A DNA stretch of 64,000 bases from Endozoicomonas sp965208385 (GCA_965208385.1 CBDBOO010000049.1:62001-126000), one strand, 5' to 3'; shown: positions 23,624 through 33,279, numbered from the stretch's first letter. Notes: generated by a model from the letters alone, not told the origin. Numbers and translations are program-made.

Positions 23624-25969
23624 ATGCCGGTAACCAGCCTCGGTAAAGCTCAATCTGCTGCACCGGGAATAAACAGAAATCAAACACAAAAAGAGTCCTC
23701 GAGGACACTACCTGAAACCAACTATGAGCGTTGGCAGGGTCGTGTGGTTTCAGGTATCAATAAACTGGGTTCTACTCTGGTCGGTATTTTTCAATCCGGT
23801 CCCAAGGATGAAGATGCCCATCGGGTCTATGAATCATTCCGGCATTCAGGGCATAAGCATTGTTACGATGATTTCCATCGCAGTCTCTATGATTATCAGA
23901 TTGCCAGTGCCATGCAACTTCATGGTGTTGCCCGGATCTCTGAGCGCAACGTTGAAGATACTGCTCAGTTAGTCATTGCAGCTGGCAGCACAACATCTTC
24001 CAAAAAAACACTGGAGAAACTGCAGAAAACTCTTAGCTTGTCACCGACAGAACTTGCTTATCGCTTTATTGCCAAAGGCAAGACTTTTCCACCCGGATTC
24101 CTATCCCGCGCATTGACACCGTACATGGTTGAACGAATGACCGAAGAGTATGGGCTTGGTTATGATCTGGCCGAGAGAGCAGTGTCAATACTGGTAAAAA
24201 GGGTAGGGCTCAATAAAGAAGCCGACATTACTTTTGAACGGATTCTGGAACTAAAAAATGCCATACGCTGGCAATTTGGTCCTGCACCGTCTGAATTGAA
24301 TGATGTTCCTCCGATGCCGGAACAGGCAAAGCCAATAAATCCGGCTAATCCCGCGTTATCAGCTCCGAAATTGGCGAAGCCAGGTAAAAGTCGTTATTAC
24401 CTGGATGTAGAAGACAGGAAACATATTCAAAATGTGGTTGATAAAGGCGGGTCAATCAAAATTCCGAAGCATGATCTCTTTAATCGATTGAAGCGAATGG
24501 TTCTGAGAAACAAACAGAATCTGTTTCTCAATGGTATGGGCGTTGTCATCAGCACTGTTCTCTCATCAGTCGCTTCCGGTGGTATTGCTGCGGGAGTGAA
24601 TTTACTGATCTATATGGGATGGTTTACAGCATGGACGGGAGGGAGTGAAGCCATTCGCATGGTTCGGGTTATCAGGGCTATGCAAAAAATGGAAAAGACG
24701 GCGGATTTTGCGCTGAATCCTACAGATATGGAAGCATTCAAAGGATTTGATGAAAAAAAATTCCGGTCATTTATGAAGTGTTGCCGATATGTGTGCAGCC
24801 ATGAAACCTTGACACGAATATATAACGATTATGCGGAGTTGGAAAAAGATGCTGAAACCCGGCTGAAGATGCCAGGTGTACCCAAAAGTATCAGTGAAGC
24901 TATTGAACTGGAAGAGGGTAATGCCCGTTTTAGCTATCGAAAAAAGAATCTTCATGAATCCTTTGATCTGTTTCGTCGATTATACACCGGAGCTATTGGC
25001 GATATTAGAAGGATGGAAGATGAATGGAATAAAGATGTGCAGGAACTCTGGGAATATAAATTCAAAAATATGTCACCTTCCGAGAGAAATCGTTTATTTA
25101 ATCGTGCTGCCAATGATACCCGGGTAATAGGTAAAACTTATCACTTTTCAACCGATCAGACCGACTGGTTGAAAGAAATATTTCCACAGATGGCGGATGA
25201 AAAAGAATGGAATGAAATTGAGCTTGAAGGTATTGCCAGAAAATCTCGTGATATTGCTCAACAGGAATTAAAGAGTGATCAATTGAGTGAGGAGGATAAG
25301 GAAACCATTAATCGTCAGACTGACAAAGTGGCGAATGCAGTGTATTTAATGAAGAGAGGGATTTTTGGCTATACCAGTGGCTGGGTCAAATCTGCTTTCC
25401 GATCCACTGTGGCCCACGGTTTTAAAATTGGTTGGCACGGGGTTAGGAATACCCCGTTTCTGGAGGTCACTCCCCAGCTCCCAAAACTCTCTGTTGACGG
25501 ACTGATCATATTTGGCTTCTTTTTTCTTTCTAATTTATTTATGGATCAAGCCAATACTGCGTGGAACAGTCACCGATTAAAACAAATACAGAAGAATAAA
25601 AAAGGTAAAACAGGATTGCCAGTGCGTGACCGAACAGGGCGTGAGGAAATTGCGACATTAAGGAAACTCAGTAAAGATCAGCTGGGAAAATTTATTGATA
25701 ACCTCATGTCTCTACATGATGCTCATAAAAAAATAATGCAGGAAGTTGAGTACTATAAACATCTGAATGTTGTCGATCCCTATTCCCTTCCATACTCTCA
25801 TATGGACGCTTATGAAGCAGCAGTATTGATTCTGCGTCGTAAGTATTATGAAGAGATCGTCGCCAAAATGGCTTCTGGTGCTATAGGTCAGTTTTATGAC
25901 AATGTTCAAAATAAAACCAAAGCGCTGGATGGTAGAATCAGTCAGGCTATTATTCTTGAAACACAGTAA
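23624..25969 (+). CDS. Large orphan protein with two predicted membrane segments
   Basis: 781 residues; ATG 23624 follows TAAGGAATGAGGA. I recognise no family. Visible parts: a polar Ser/Thr/Gln-rich N terminus (1-40) without a Sec signal, a helical region (about 60-225), a Pro/Ala-rich linker (about 228-254: PPMPEQAKPINPANP), a long hydrophobic Gly-rich segment (about 300-338, VVISTVLSSVASGGIAAG), then a charged, strongly helical region (about 345-600) and a second hydrophobic stretch near 625-645 (LIIFGFFFLSNLFMD). The N-terminal style resembles that of the broken gene starting at 45979 (also MPV and Gln/Ser/Pro-rich). A secreted effector or membrane-inserting protein is possible; that is conjecture. 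Confidence 0.75.
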   Translation: MPVTSLGKAQSAAPGINRNQTQKESSRTLPETNYERWQGRVVSGINKLGSTLVGIFQSGPKDEDAHRVYESFRHSGHKHCYDDFHRSLYDYQIASAMQLHGVARISERNVEDTAQLVIAAGSTTSSKKTLEKLQKTLSLSPTELAYRFIAKGKTFPPGFLSRALTPYMVERMTEEYGLGYDLAERAVSILVKRVGLNKEADITFERILELKNAIRWQFGPAPSELNDVPPMPEQAKPINPANPALSAPKLAKPGKSRYYLDVEDRKHIQNVVDKGGSIKIPKHDLFNRLKRMVLRNKQNLFLNGMGVVISTVLSSVASGGIAAGVNLLIYMGWFTAWTGGSEAIRMVRVIRAMQKMEKTADFALNPTDMEAFKGFDEKKFRSFMKCCRYVCSHETLTRIYNDYAELEKDAETRLKMPGVPKSISEAIELEEGNARFSYRKKNLHESFDLFRRLYTGAIGDIRRMEDEWNKDVQELWEYKFKNMSPSERNRLFNRAANDTRVIGKTYHFSTDQTDWLKEIFPQMADEKEWNEIELEGIARKSRDIAQQELKSDQLSEEDKETINRQTDKVANAVYLMKRGIFGYTSGWVKSAFRSTVAHGFKIGWHGVRNTPFLEVTPQLPKLSVDGLIIFGFFFLSNLFMDQANTAWNSHRLKQIQKNKKGKTGLPVRDRTGREEIATLRKLSKDQLGKFIDNLMSLHDAHKKIMQEVEYYKHLNVVDPYSLPYSHMDAYEAAVLILRRKYYEEIVAKMASGAIGQFYDNVQNKTKALDGRISQAIILETQ

Positions 25970-26515
25970 TTTCTGTCCGGAAATCTAAAAAGATTCAGGT
26001 AAAACCGGTAACGGGCTTTTGTCTCATCATCTGATAGAAAAAGAGTTAGAAGGTGGGGAGTTGAAATCCCTGAACACCTTGGGGGAAATGAGTCTGCCGA
26101 TTTTTGTCTGTCGCTTAAAAAACAACGTGCAAGGGCCGGTGGCTCAACAGGTTTGGGAATATTTTGGTGATCAGTAAGCAGAGTTGTTTTTCGAAGGATG
26201 AACAAACTCTCTCGCCAAAATATTGCAAAAAAACGCCTACCTACTTGTTTCTGACGGCGGCAGTACAGATAACGAACGGAGTATACTACGGTCAGTGCCT
26301 GATCCATATCCGGTCTAATGACCGGAATCGAAAAGACGACTTTAGTGATCTGCTGTATCTGGAAACAACAGATAAGAGAGCATGATACACAAGGTATCAT
26401 TAGCGTTTTCCCTGATTCTATTTTACTGCCAGCCTCTCTTATTATATCGGACTGACTCTCGGCTGTCGTACAAACTGTCGTGAAAACTGTCGTACAAAAA
26501 GAGATTGGAGATTAT
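25970..26515 (+). other. Intergenic region without a supported gene
   Basis: 546 bases. The only long frame is a minus-strand one (25942-26400) with Cys/Phe/Arg-rich composition, no ribosome-binding site and an overlap with the preceding gene; I do not credit it. A small dyad ATGATAC / GTATCAT lies at 26382-26400, and three 12-base tandem repeats precede the next gene. Confidence 0.6.
26463..26498 (+). repeat. Three tandem 12-bp repeats before DUF2057 gene
   Basis: CTGTCGTACAAA, CTGTCGTGAAAA and CTGTCGTACAAA lie end to end, ending 17 bases before the chosen start at 26516. Copies one and three are identical. They could be a repeated regulator site or a slippage-prone leader. Confidence 0.75.
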
Positions 26516-27205
26516 ATGATCCTGCGTCGTGCTCTAGCTGTTGTCATGACGACTGCACTGGCTTTACCGGTTCTTGCAGACAACATTCTTACAATGCCCG
26601 GTAAGTCAAACCTGCTGGTTCTTGACGGAAAAAACGTCAAATCACTGGCTATCGAATCCAAAAAGAAGTTATCCCTGCCTTCTGGTAAACATCAGATTGT
26701 TTTTCGTCTGGAAACCATTGTGAAAAATGCGGGTGATCAGGATATCTTTAAATCCAGACCTTATCTGATGACATTCAGTCTTCAGGGCGATCAGAAATTT
26801 ACTATTACATTGCCAACTTTAAGGACGACCAGAGACAGTGAGGAACTGGCAAAAGATCCAGCTGAATCAATTCGCCTGAATGATCAGAGTGGAAAGGCCG
26901 TTCCTTATGAATTCGCCACGTTGTCACTGGCGGGAGTCCAGTTAGGCATGGATTTATCGGATGAGGTGAGGCGGTTTAATCTTCGGGGTGAGCCTGCGTC
27001 GGTGCGTGAGTTGGCAGGCAACGTTTATGTGATGTCCGCAGGGAATCATAGTATGCCAGTGCAGACGGATGTTAGCTTGCAATCAGCGTCAGCTAATGCC
27101 ATATCTCAGCGCCAGGGAATGAGTGAAACCATGTTGAAGTACTGGTATAACCAGGCAGACAAGGAAACCAGAGAACGTTTTCTGCAATGGACGACGACTG
27201 AATAG
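26516..27205 (+). CDS. DUF2057 (YccT-like) exported protein
   Basis: 229 residues from ATG 26516, which has GGAG 7 bases upstream; the frame is open to 26480 through the 12-bp repeats. Signal peptide ends near PVLA (about residue 21). The rest fits the DUF2057 family: VLDGKNVKSL, LPSGKHQIVFRLETIVKN and the SRPYLMTF strand. The enterobacterial member YccT (CsgI) hinders curli assembly in the periplasm, but no curli genes are seen here and the role may differ. A hairpin terminator follows 9 bases after the stop, shared with convergent argA. Confidence 0.8.
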   Translation: MILRRALAVVMTTALALPVLADNILTMPGKSNLLVLDGKNVKSLAIESKKKLSLPSGKHQIVFRLETIVKNAGDQDIFKSRPYLMTFSLQGDQKFTITLPTLRTTRDSEELAKDPAESIRLNDQSGKAVPYEFATLSLAGVQLGMDLSDEVRRFNLRGEPASVRELAGNVYVMSAGNHSMPVQTDVSLQSASANAISQRQGMSETMLKYWYNQADKETRERFLQWTTTE

Positions 27206-27214
27206 TCGTTGGAT

Positions 27215-27250
27215 TGCTCACAGGGGTATCGAATCAGACTCCTGTGAGCA
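27215..27250. terminator. Bidirectional terminator between DUF2057 gene and argA
   Basis: Stem TGCTCACAGG / CCTGTGAGCA of 10 bp with a 16-base loop, followed on the plus strand by TTTT. It lies between convergent genes ending at 27205 and 27267. Confidence 0.75.
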
Positions 27251-27266
27251 TTTTGAGATAAATACT

Positions 27267-28583
27267 TTATATCAGATCTTTCATAAAAACCTTGGATTGT
27301 CTTTTTATGTCGTATCTGTCTTTTAAATCTTTGGGTAACTGAGCATCACTGACCTCAACAAAGCCACGTTCGACAAACCAGTGTGCCGTTTGGGTTGTTT
27401 TAACAAAAATCCGATTCATACCCTTTCTATGGGCAAGTTCTTCGATATGGGTCAGCAGATGCTCTCCCCTGCTGCCTCGACGATATTCGCTGTGCACAAC
27501 AAAGCAGGCCAGTTCTGCACTGGCGCCATTATTGAATGGGTGCAGGGCTGCACAGCCGATCATCATGCCATCCAGGGATATGACACTGAACAGACGAATT
27601 TCCCGTTCCAGCTCTTTTCGTGAACGTCGTCTTAGAATGCCTTGTTTTTCTAAAGGCCTGATGAGTTCAAGAATCCCGCCTACGTCTTCGATGGTGGCTT
27701 GGCGGATTTCTTCGTAACGATCCCGGGATACTAATGTGCCCGCACCATCGCGGGTGAACAGTTCCTGTAATAATGCGCCATCTTCCCGATAGCTGATTAG
27801 CTGGGTTCGTTCGACCCCGGCCGAACAGGCATTAACAGCGGCCTTAAGCAGACGCAGTGCTTCGCCACTCTGATGTTGAATCTGATGGTTAGCCTCGGCA
27901 GGAGAAATTCGGTTCAGTAAGGAGCCCTGCTCATCGTATAAGCCTTTGCTTGCACCGAAAAGAATCAGTTTCTCTGCCCCAAGGCTGATGGCGGAATGGG
28001 TGGCTACTTCTTCTACTTCCATATTGAAAATCTCACCGGTAGGCGAGAGTCCCAGGCAGGACAATAAAACGACATAACCAGAATCCAGTAATTGTCGTAT
28101 GGCCTGATCATCAATACGACGTATTTCACCGGTGTGTTTAAAATCCACTCCATCGTGAACACCCAGAGGCTTTGCGGTCACAAAGTTGCCACTGAGAACC
28201 CGAATTCGTGCACCATGCATGGGCGAATTTACTAGACCAACAGACAATTTTGATTCAATCAGAGCCCGCATATTACCTACTGCATCCTTGACGCTTTCCA
28301 GGCTCTGCCGATCAGTGATTCTGCGGTTTTTATGGTAAAGGCTATCCAACCCTTTCTGTTGGAGTCTTTCTTCAATCTGTGGTCTGGCTCCGTGAACCAG
28401 TACCATTCGAACACCAAGGCTACTCAGCAAGCCAATATCATTAATGATATTGGTCAGATTTTCGTGAGCCAGAGATTCTCCGCCCAACATAATGACAAAA
28501 GTCTTTCCCCTGTGTGCATGAATATAGGGGGAAGACTGTCTGAAAAATTTCACATACTCTGTCGTGCTATTGCTGTCGTTCAC
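27267..28583 (-). CDS. argA: Amino-acid N-acetyltransferase (N-acetylglutamate synthase)
   Basis: 438 residues from GTG 28583; the family start region is TEYVKFFRQSSPYIHAHRGKTFV. A TTG at 28649 would overlap argE and seems less likely. N-terminal amino-acid-kinase-like domain (to about 290) with MLGGESL and LVHGARPQIE, then a GNAT acetyltransferase domain with the acetyl-CoA loop RRGSRGEHLL. Makes N-acetylglutamate from glutamate and acetyl-CoA, the first step of arginine synthesis, and is normally feedback-inhibited by arginine. It lies directly after argE on the same strand. Confidence 0.94.
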   Translation of the reverse strand: MNDSNSTTEYVKFFRQSSPYIHAHRGKTFVIMLGGESLAHENLTNIINDIGLLSSLGVRMVLVHGARPQIEERLQQKGLDSLYHKNRRITDRQSLESVKDAVGNMRALIESKLSVGLVNSPMHGARIRVLSGNFVTAKPLGVHDGVDFKHTGEIRRIDDQAIRQLLDSGYVVLLSCLGLSPTGEIFNMEVEEVATHSAISLGAEKLILFGASKGLYDEQGSLLNRISPAEANHQIQHQSGEALRLLKAAVNACSAGVERTQLISYREDGALLQELFTRDGAGTLVSRDRYEEIRQATIEDVGGILELIRPLEKQGILRRRSRKELEREIRLFSVISLDGMMIGCAALHPFNNGASAELACFVVHSEYRRGSRGEHLLTHIEELAHRKGMNRIFVKTTQTAHWFVERGFVEVSDAQLPKDLKDRYDIKRQSKVFMKDLI

Positions 28584-28636
28584 TGTTCCAACGGTTTCCT
28601 GACCAAATGTTATTGGAATTGCATGTTTATTCCCTG

Positions 28637-29794
28637 TTACTGAAGGCAATAACGTCGAATAAGCGCTTTCAGCAAATCAATGGTGGGATTGATTCTATCC
28701 AGTGACAGAAATTCATCAGGCTGATGTGCCTGATCAATATCGCCCGGACCCAGTATTACAGTATCCATACCCAACTGGCTAAAAAATGGTGCCTCAGTTC
28801 CAAAAGCAACGGTTTGAGCTTTGTGACCAGTCAGTTCTTCACAGGCTGCAACCAGAGGAGAGTCAGCTTTACCAGCAAAAGGTTCAATAGTCGGTGTTAT
28901 GGATTCAACGGTTATCTTGACTCCGTCAGCTTCTGCAAGAGGCTTCATGCGATGCCTGATTTCATGTCTCAGTGCTGCACTGTCCATTCCCGGTAGCAGA
29001 CGAATGTCATAATCCAGTTGGCATTGCCCACATATTCGATTGGGGTTATCACCGCCATGAATACAACCAAGGTTCAAGGTGGGTCTTGGAATAGTGAATC
29101 CGGGATTGCAGTATTTTTCTGCCATCTCCTGTCTAAACTGCATCAGTTCGGTAATCACTTTATGGGCTGTTTCCATGGCATTCCGACCGAGAGACGGGTC
29201 ACTGGAGTGGCCAGACTGTCCCAGAATGTGGATTCGTTCCATCATAATGCCTTTATGCATGTAGACAGGAGTCATTCCGGTTGGTTCGCCCACCAGAGCG
29301 TATCGCGCCTTTGGGCGGCCTGCTTCAGCAAGAGCCCTTGCTCCACTCATGGATGATTCTTCGTCCGCTGTGGCCAGTATTATCAGGGGAGATTTTAGAG
29401 GGGTTGCAAGAAATTCCCGGGCTGCTTCCATTGCCAGTGCAAAGAACCCCTTCATATCGCAAACCCCCAGACCATAAAGCCGGTTGTCTGACTCTTTTAA
29501 GGCGAAAGGGGAACTGTTCCAGAGTTTTTCATCGAAAGGTACTGTGTCTGTGTGGCCTGCCAGTACCAGACCTCCCGGGCCTTTGCCCAGTGTGGCTATC
29601 AAGTTTGCCTTGTTCGGATTATCGGGCAAGGGCTGTATTTCACAGGAAAAGCCCATGGCCTCCAGCCAGCTACTGAGTTCATGAATCACCGGAAGATTAC
29701 TCATATCCAGAGCGGGTCTGGTTGAGCTTACTGATGGGATTTCGATCAACCTTGAAAGGGCGCTCTTGAATTCTGGCTGGGTTATCCCCGTCAT
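28637..29794 (-). CDS. argE: Acetylornithine deacetylase
   Basis: 385 residues of the M20 metallopeptidase family. Zinc-site motifs: AGHTDTVPFD (His/Asp), CDMKGFFALAM (bridging Asp), DEESSMSGA (catalytic Glu pair), the GEPTGM block and a C-terminal FGTEAPFF/LGPGDIDQAHQPDE region carrying the last His ligand. Removes acetyl from N2-acetylornithine to give ornithine. The pairing with argA is the arrangement seen in several gammaproteobacteria and makes the linear arginine route likely. Start ATG 29794. Confidence 0.94.
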   Translation of the reverse strand: MTGITQPEFKSALSRLIEIPSVSSTRPALDMSNLPVIHELSSWLEAMGFSCEIQPLPDNPNKANLIATLGKGPGGLVLAGHTDTVPFDEKLWNSSPFALKESDNRLYGLGVCDMKGFFALAMEAAREFLATPLKSPLIILATADEESSMSGARALAEAGRPKARYALVGEPTGMTPVYMHKGIMMERIHILGQSGHSSDPSLGRNAMETAHKVITELMQFRQEMAEKYCNPGFTIPRPTLNLGCIHGGDNPNRICGQCQLDYDIRLLPGMDSAALRHEIRHRMKPLAEADGVKITVESITPTIEPFAGKADSPLVAACEELTGHKAQTVAFGTEAPFFSQLGMDTVILGPGDIDQAHQPDEFLSLDRINPTIDLLKALIRRYCLQ

Positions 29795-29957
29795 AAATAT
29801 ATTCTCTGTACAGGCTCTACCAGGATGAAGACAGAGCAGAATTTCTAACTATCTAGCACTATAGAGCATCAAGTACCTTTCAGGGTAATGCTCAATAAAA
29901 ATATTATCCTGAGTTTCAGATTAATAGGCAGCAAAAGGTGAGGGGATTTCTGATGGT

Positions 29958-31229
29958 CTAACCAAAAATAGCTTTCAGAATATGGTAAAAGATAATAGCA
30001 AGAATGGCTCCAGCTGGCAGTGTGATCAACCAGGACAGAAAAATAGTACCGATAACCCTCAGATTAAGTGCCCCAATCCCTCGGGCCATGCCAACACCAA
30101 GGACTGCGCCTACAAGAGTGTGGGTGGTTGAGACAGGCATTCCAATGCCTGAAGCCATAACCACTGTGGAAGCCGCAGCCAGCTCTGCTGCAAACCCCCT
30201 GCTGGGGGTTAATTCTGTGATATGAGAGCCTATGGTTGCCATAATGCGATATCCATAGGTGGCCAGACCAACAACAATACCGCTGCCTCCAAGGAGAAGA
30301 ACCCAGCTTGGCATGGAAGACGAACCGGCAATTTCACCGCCTGTGGCAATAATGCCTGCGATTGCGGCAAGAGGTCCGACGGCATTGGCGACATCATTTG
30401 AGCCATGGGCAAAGGCCATGGAGCAGGCAGTAAAAATCATCATTACCCCAAACACTTTTTCTACGCTTGAGAAATGAAATGATTGGTCTGCCAGTACATC
30501 TTCCTTGATTCTGGACAGTGCCAGTTTGCCGGCATACATCACCAGAAAACCAATCAGGAAAGAGAGAATAATACTGTCGATGTAACTGAGCGGCAGCCCT
30601 ATGTGTTTTAACCCCTTGATCAATGTCACCATGGACATCATGAAGCCAACCATGAACATATATCCGGGTACATAACGTTTGGCATTTCTGAACGGATTGT
30701 CGGTATCGAGAATCAGTTTCTGAACGCTCATGAATATCAAAAATGCAAAGAGTCCGGACATCAGGGGCGAAATAATCCAGCTGGCTACAATGCTTGAAAC
30801 ATTTCCCCAATTGACGGCTTCCGGTGATATTCCCACAGAGGCAAAACCGACAATGGCCCCCACAATGGAGTGCGTTGTGGATACCGGCCAGCCATATTGT
30901 GTCGCAACCAGTAACCAGGTACCTGCTGCCAGTAGAGATGCCAGCATGCCGTAAATCAGCAAATCGGGATGATCTGTCAGTGCGGGTATTGTCGGATCGA
31001 TAATGCCTTTTCGGATGGTGTCAGAAACGGAACCACCGGCCAGATAAGCACCGGCAAATTCCAGTAGAATAGCAATCAAGATAGCTTGTTTGATGGTGAG
31101 AGCTTTTGATCCTACGGATGTTCCCATGGCGTTGGCCACATCGTTGGCACCAACCCCCCACGCCATAAAAAAACCAAAAATACAGGCCAGAACCAGAAAT
31201 ATCGTTCCATACTCAGCGATAACGCTCAT
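29958..31229 (-). CDS. PiT-family inorganic phosphate transporter
   Basis: 423 residues, about 10 to 11 membrane helices. The diagnostic duplicated motif is present twice: GANDVANAMGTSVGSKAL near the N terminus and GSNDVANAVGPLAAI in the second half, each with a partner repeat (PVSTTHSIVGAIVG; PVSTTHTLVGAVLG). Takes up phosphate (as a metal-phosphate) with protons or sodium across the inner membrane. It lies 19 bp after the DUF47 gene, a common pairing in which the DUF47 protein is thought to control the transporter. Confidence 0.95.
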   Translation of the reverse strand: MSVIAEYGTIFLVLACIFGFFMAWGVGANDVANAMGTSVGSKALTIKQAILIAILLEFAGAYLAGGSVSDTIRKGIIDPTIPALTDHPDLLIYGMLASLLAAGTWLLVATQYGWPVSTTHSIVGAIVGFASVGISPEAVNWGNVSSIVASWIISPLMSGLFAFLIFMSVQKLILDTDNPFRNAKRYVPGYMFMVGFMMSMVTLIKGLKHIGLPLSYIDSIILSFLIGFLVMYAGKLALSRIKEDVLADQSFHFSSVEKVFGVMMIFTACSMAFAHGSNDVANAVGPLAAIAGIIATGGEIAGSSSMPSWVLLLGGSGIVVGLATYGYRIMATIGSHITELTPSRGFAAELAAASTVVMASGIGMPVSTTHTLVGAVLGVGMARGIGALNLRVIGTIFLSWLITLPAGAILAIIFYHILKAIFG

Positions 31230-31248
31230 GTTTCACAGTCCGGTATAG

Positions 31249-31929
31249 TTAACGGGCAAGTAATAGTTGTAAATATCCACCCACACGGGAAGCTCTGTCC
31301 GCCAGGTCTCCAACCCAGACAATAATCTTGTAGAGAAACATGACATCTACAGGGGGAAGATCCTGTTCCAGGTCAAACAATATGCACCTTACCTGTATTT
31401 GCAGTCTGTCTGTTTCGCTCTCAATCTGATCCAGCTCATCGATCAGTTTTTCAACCAGGTCTACTTCCCTTCCCTTGAAACCGGCTTCCAGTAATTCGTC
31501 CAGCTCTTCCATAGCCTTCAAAGCCTGGGCAGATGCATCGATGGAACGACGAATATAGTCGAGAAATGAGTCGTGCATGAGTGTGGGAATGAGCATCTTC
31601 CGACCCACCACTATGCCGGCGATATCCTTGGTCCGGTTGGCTATTTTGTCCTGAACTGTGACAATCTCCAGCAGATCGGAGCGGGAGACGGGCAGGAACA
31701 TGCTCTTGGGTAGAGACATCCTGACATCCTTTTTCAAATGATCTGCTTCATGTTCCAGTTTGATTATTTTTTGCTGGACGTTATGCACTTCATCCCAGTT
31801 CTCGGCAAATACAGCCTTGAAGAAGGGTTCCAGTTGAGTGGCGCATTGATGTGCAATGGCAATATGCTTCTGTATAGGCCCTATGGGGGATCGTCCAAAA
31901 ACACTCGACAGAAGATTGCTGGCTGACAT
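31249..31929 (-). CDS. DUF47 (PhoU-like) phosphate transport regulator
   Basis: 226 residues from ATG 31929, giving the family start (LLSSVFGRSPIGPIQKHIAIAHQCA); the frame is open to 32019 without merit. An all-helical PhoU-like protein of the TIGR00153 type with acidic metal-binding-like helices (KLEHEADHLKKDVRM; VDLVEKLIDELDQIESETDRLQ). Cytoplasmic. It precedes the PiT gene by 19 bp and is almost certainly in one transcript with it. Confidence 0.93.
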   Translation of the reverse strand: MSASNLLSSVFGRSPIGPIQKHIAIAHQCATQLEPFFKAVFAENWDEVHNVQQKIIKLEHEADHLKKDVRMSLPKSMFLPVSRSDLLEIVTVQDKIANRTKDIAGIVVGRKMLIPTLMHDSFLDYIRRSIDASAQALKAMEELDELLEAGFKGREVDLVEKLIDELDQIESETDRLQIQVRCILFDLEQDLPPVDVMFLYKIIVWVGDLADRASRVGGYLQLLLAR

Positions 31930-32191
31930 AGTTGCATATCCATTTGGCTGGTCGCACGAGTATAGAATGCGAATAGTGGTTTTGCTTATTACCCTGCTGG
32001 TAAGCCTAGACAATGGCATTCCGAAACAGTTCCCAAAATGAAAATTCTGGCTGTTGTCGTGATGTACAAGAAATACGAAAAAAGATGCTGTTTCAATAAT
32101 CCCTTTACTGTTGAATATTCATAATTTTCTAAATCATTGAATCACGATAATATTCAGTATCTTAATATTGAATTATTCCGTAGGTATTCAG

Positions 32192-32806
32192 ATGAGTTCT
32201 GAAACAGAATTGAAACTTTCGTTACCTGCAGAGCAGGTGCCGTTGTTAAAAGAGTCCGCTTTCTGGCAAACCCGTTGTAATGCAGAGCCTCAGACGTTCC
32301 ATCTGGGCAATACCTATTTTGATACTGTGGACCGGCGTTTGAATCAGGCAAAGGTAGCACTGAGAATCAGGGAGAAAAATGGTCAGTATTACCAGACTTT
32401 GAAAACCAGGGGAGAAAGTATTAACGGACTGACTCACCGGGGGGAGTGGGAATGGCCTATTCCTACTGCAGTTCTGGATAGTACCGGTCTTGAAAAAATC
32501 TGGCCTGAGGCTCTGGCAGATGTTGATGTGGATGATCTTGAACCCTTGTTTGCTACTGATTTTACGCGTACTTGCTGGTATTTAAACTGGCTGTCACCTG
32601 CCGCCAGAGTCGAAGCAGCTCTGGATGTCGGTGTTGTGAAAGCCGGAGATGACAGTGCACCCATTTGTGAACTGGAGCTGGAGCTTCTGGAAGGTGATGA
32701 GGCCGCACTATTATCAATTGCTGCCCGACTCTCTCAAGATTTTGCGCTGCAACCGTCTGATAAAAGCAAAGCTGAGAGAGGGTTTGAGTTACTAAGACAG
32801 AGGTAA
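32192..32806 (+). CDS. CYTH-domain protein (inorganic triphosphatase-like)
   Basis: 204 residues from ATG 32192 (the frame is open to 32168). The N-terminal ETELKL is the EXEXK signature of the CYTH superfamily. Further tunnel residues are visible in YFDTVDRRLNQAKVALRIRE, YYQTLKTRGES and the acidic CELELELLEGDE. The CHAD domain found in E. coli YgiF is missing, so this is a stand-alone CYTH protein. Hydrolysis of triphosphate or a nucleoside triphosphate is inferred from the fold only. Divergent from the phosphate-transport pair; a link to phosphate metabolism is plausible. Confidence 0.88.
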   Translation: MSSETELKLSLPAEQVPLLKESAFWQTRCNAEPQTFHLGNTYFDTVDRRLNQAKVALRIREKNGQYYQTLKTRGESINGLTHRGEWEWPIPTAVLDSTGLEKIWPEALADVDVDDLEPLFATDFTRTCWYLNWLSPAARVEAALDVGVVKAGDDSAPICELELELLEGDEAALLSIAARLSQDFALQPSDKSKAERGFELLRQR

Positions 32807-32883
32807 TCCAGATGCGTTAAACAGGTATGAATTGCAAGGCAGATGAGAAGACTATCAGGAGGCGGTATACCCCCTAATCTGCT

Positions 32884-33138
32884 TTATTCCTCGTCATTAT
32901 CCGGAATGACTGATGCGGCATCGGTTTCTTCAGAGCTTTCAGAAGATGGTTTGATTGAAGGACCTTCTCCTTTGTTTGTCTTGGCGCTCATTCGATCCTT
33001 AAGTGATCTTCCTTGTAGGCGATTTCCACCCGCAGTTTGAGGGCGGACAGCTGGTGGCGCTTCAGGCACTTCGTCCTCTGCCTTATCCTGTGCTGGCGGC
33101 ACAGGTTGAGTCGGTCCCGGCGGTTTCATTCTATCCAT
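32884..33138 (-). CDS. Small Pro/Ser/Glu-rich hypothetical protein
   Basis: 84 residues, no recognised domain, predicted disordered: Pro-rich N-terminal half (PPGPTQPVPPAQD; PEAPPAVRP), a basic middle (GNRLQGRSLKDRMSAKTNK) and an acidic end. ATG 33138 has GAGG 8 bases upstream, which is the main support. No signal peptide. It could be a chance frame in the gap between the CYTH and GspE-like genes, which run the other way. Confidence 0.45.
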   Translation of the reverse strand: MDRMKPPGPTQPVPPAQDKAEDEVPEAPPAVRPQTAGGNRLQGRSLKDRMSAKTNKGEGPSIKPSSESSEETDAASVIPDNDEE

Positions 33139-33279
33139 TATTTCAGCCTCGCATTTATTCGTTATCTGAAGCCAGCTATCGACAGGATGTCATAAAAAAT
33201 AAGGAAGCCATTGATGGAGTGCTGCAAAAAAGGTGAGAATGGCCGTAACTATAATGAGCAGTATCGAACGGAATTCTGA

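Noticed and set aside
25942..26400. 152-residue minus-strand open frame after the 781-residue gene
   Set aside because: No ribosome-binding site, odd Cys/Phe/Arg-rich composition, overlaps the end of the preceding gene, no recognisable motif.
26463..26498. The 12-bp repeats as a CRISPR array
   Set aside because: Units are contiguous and have no spacers.
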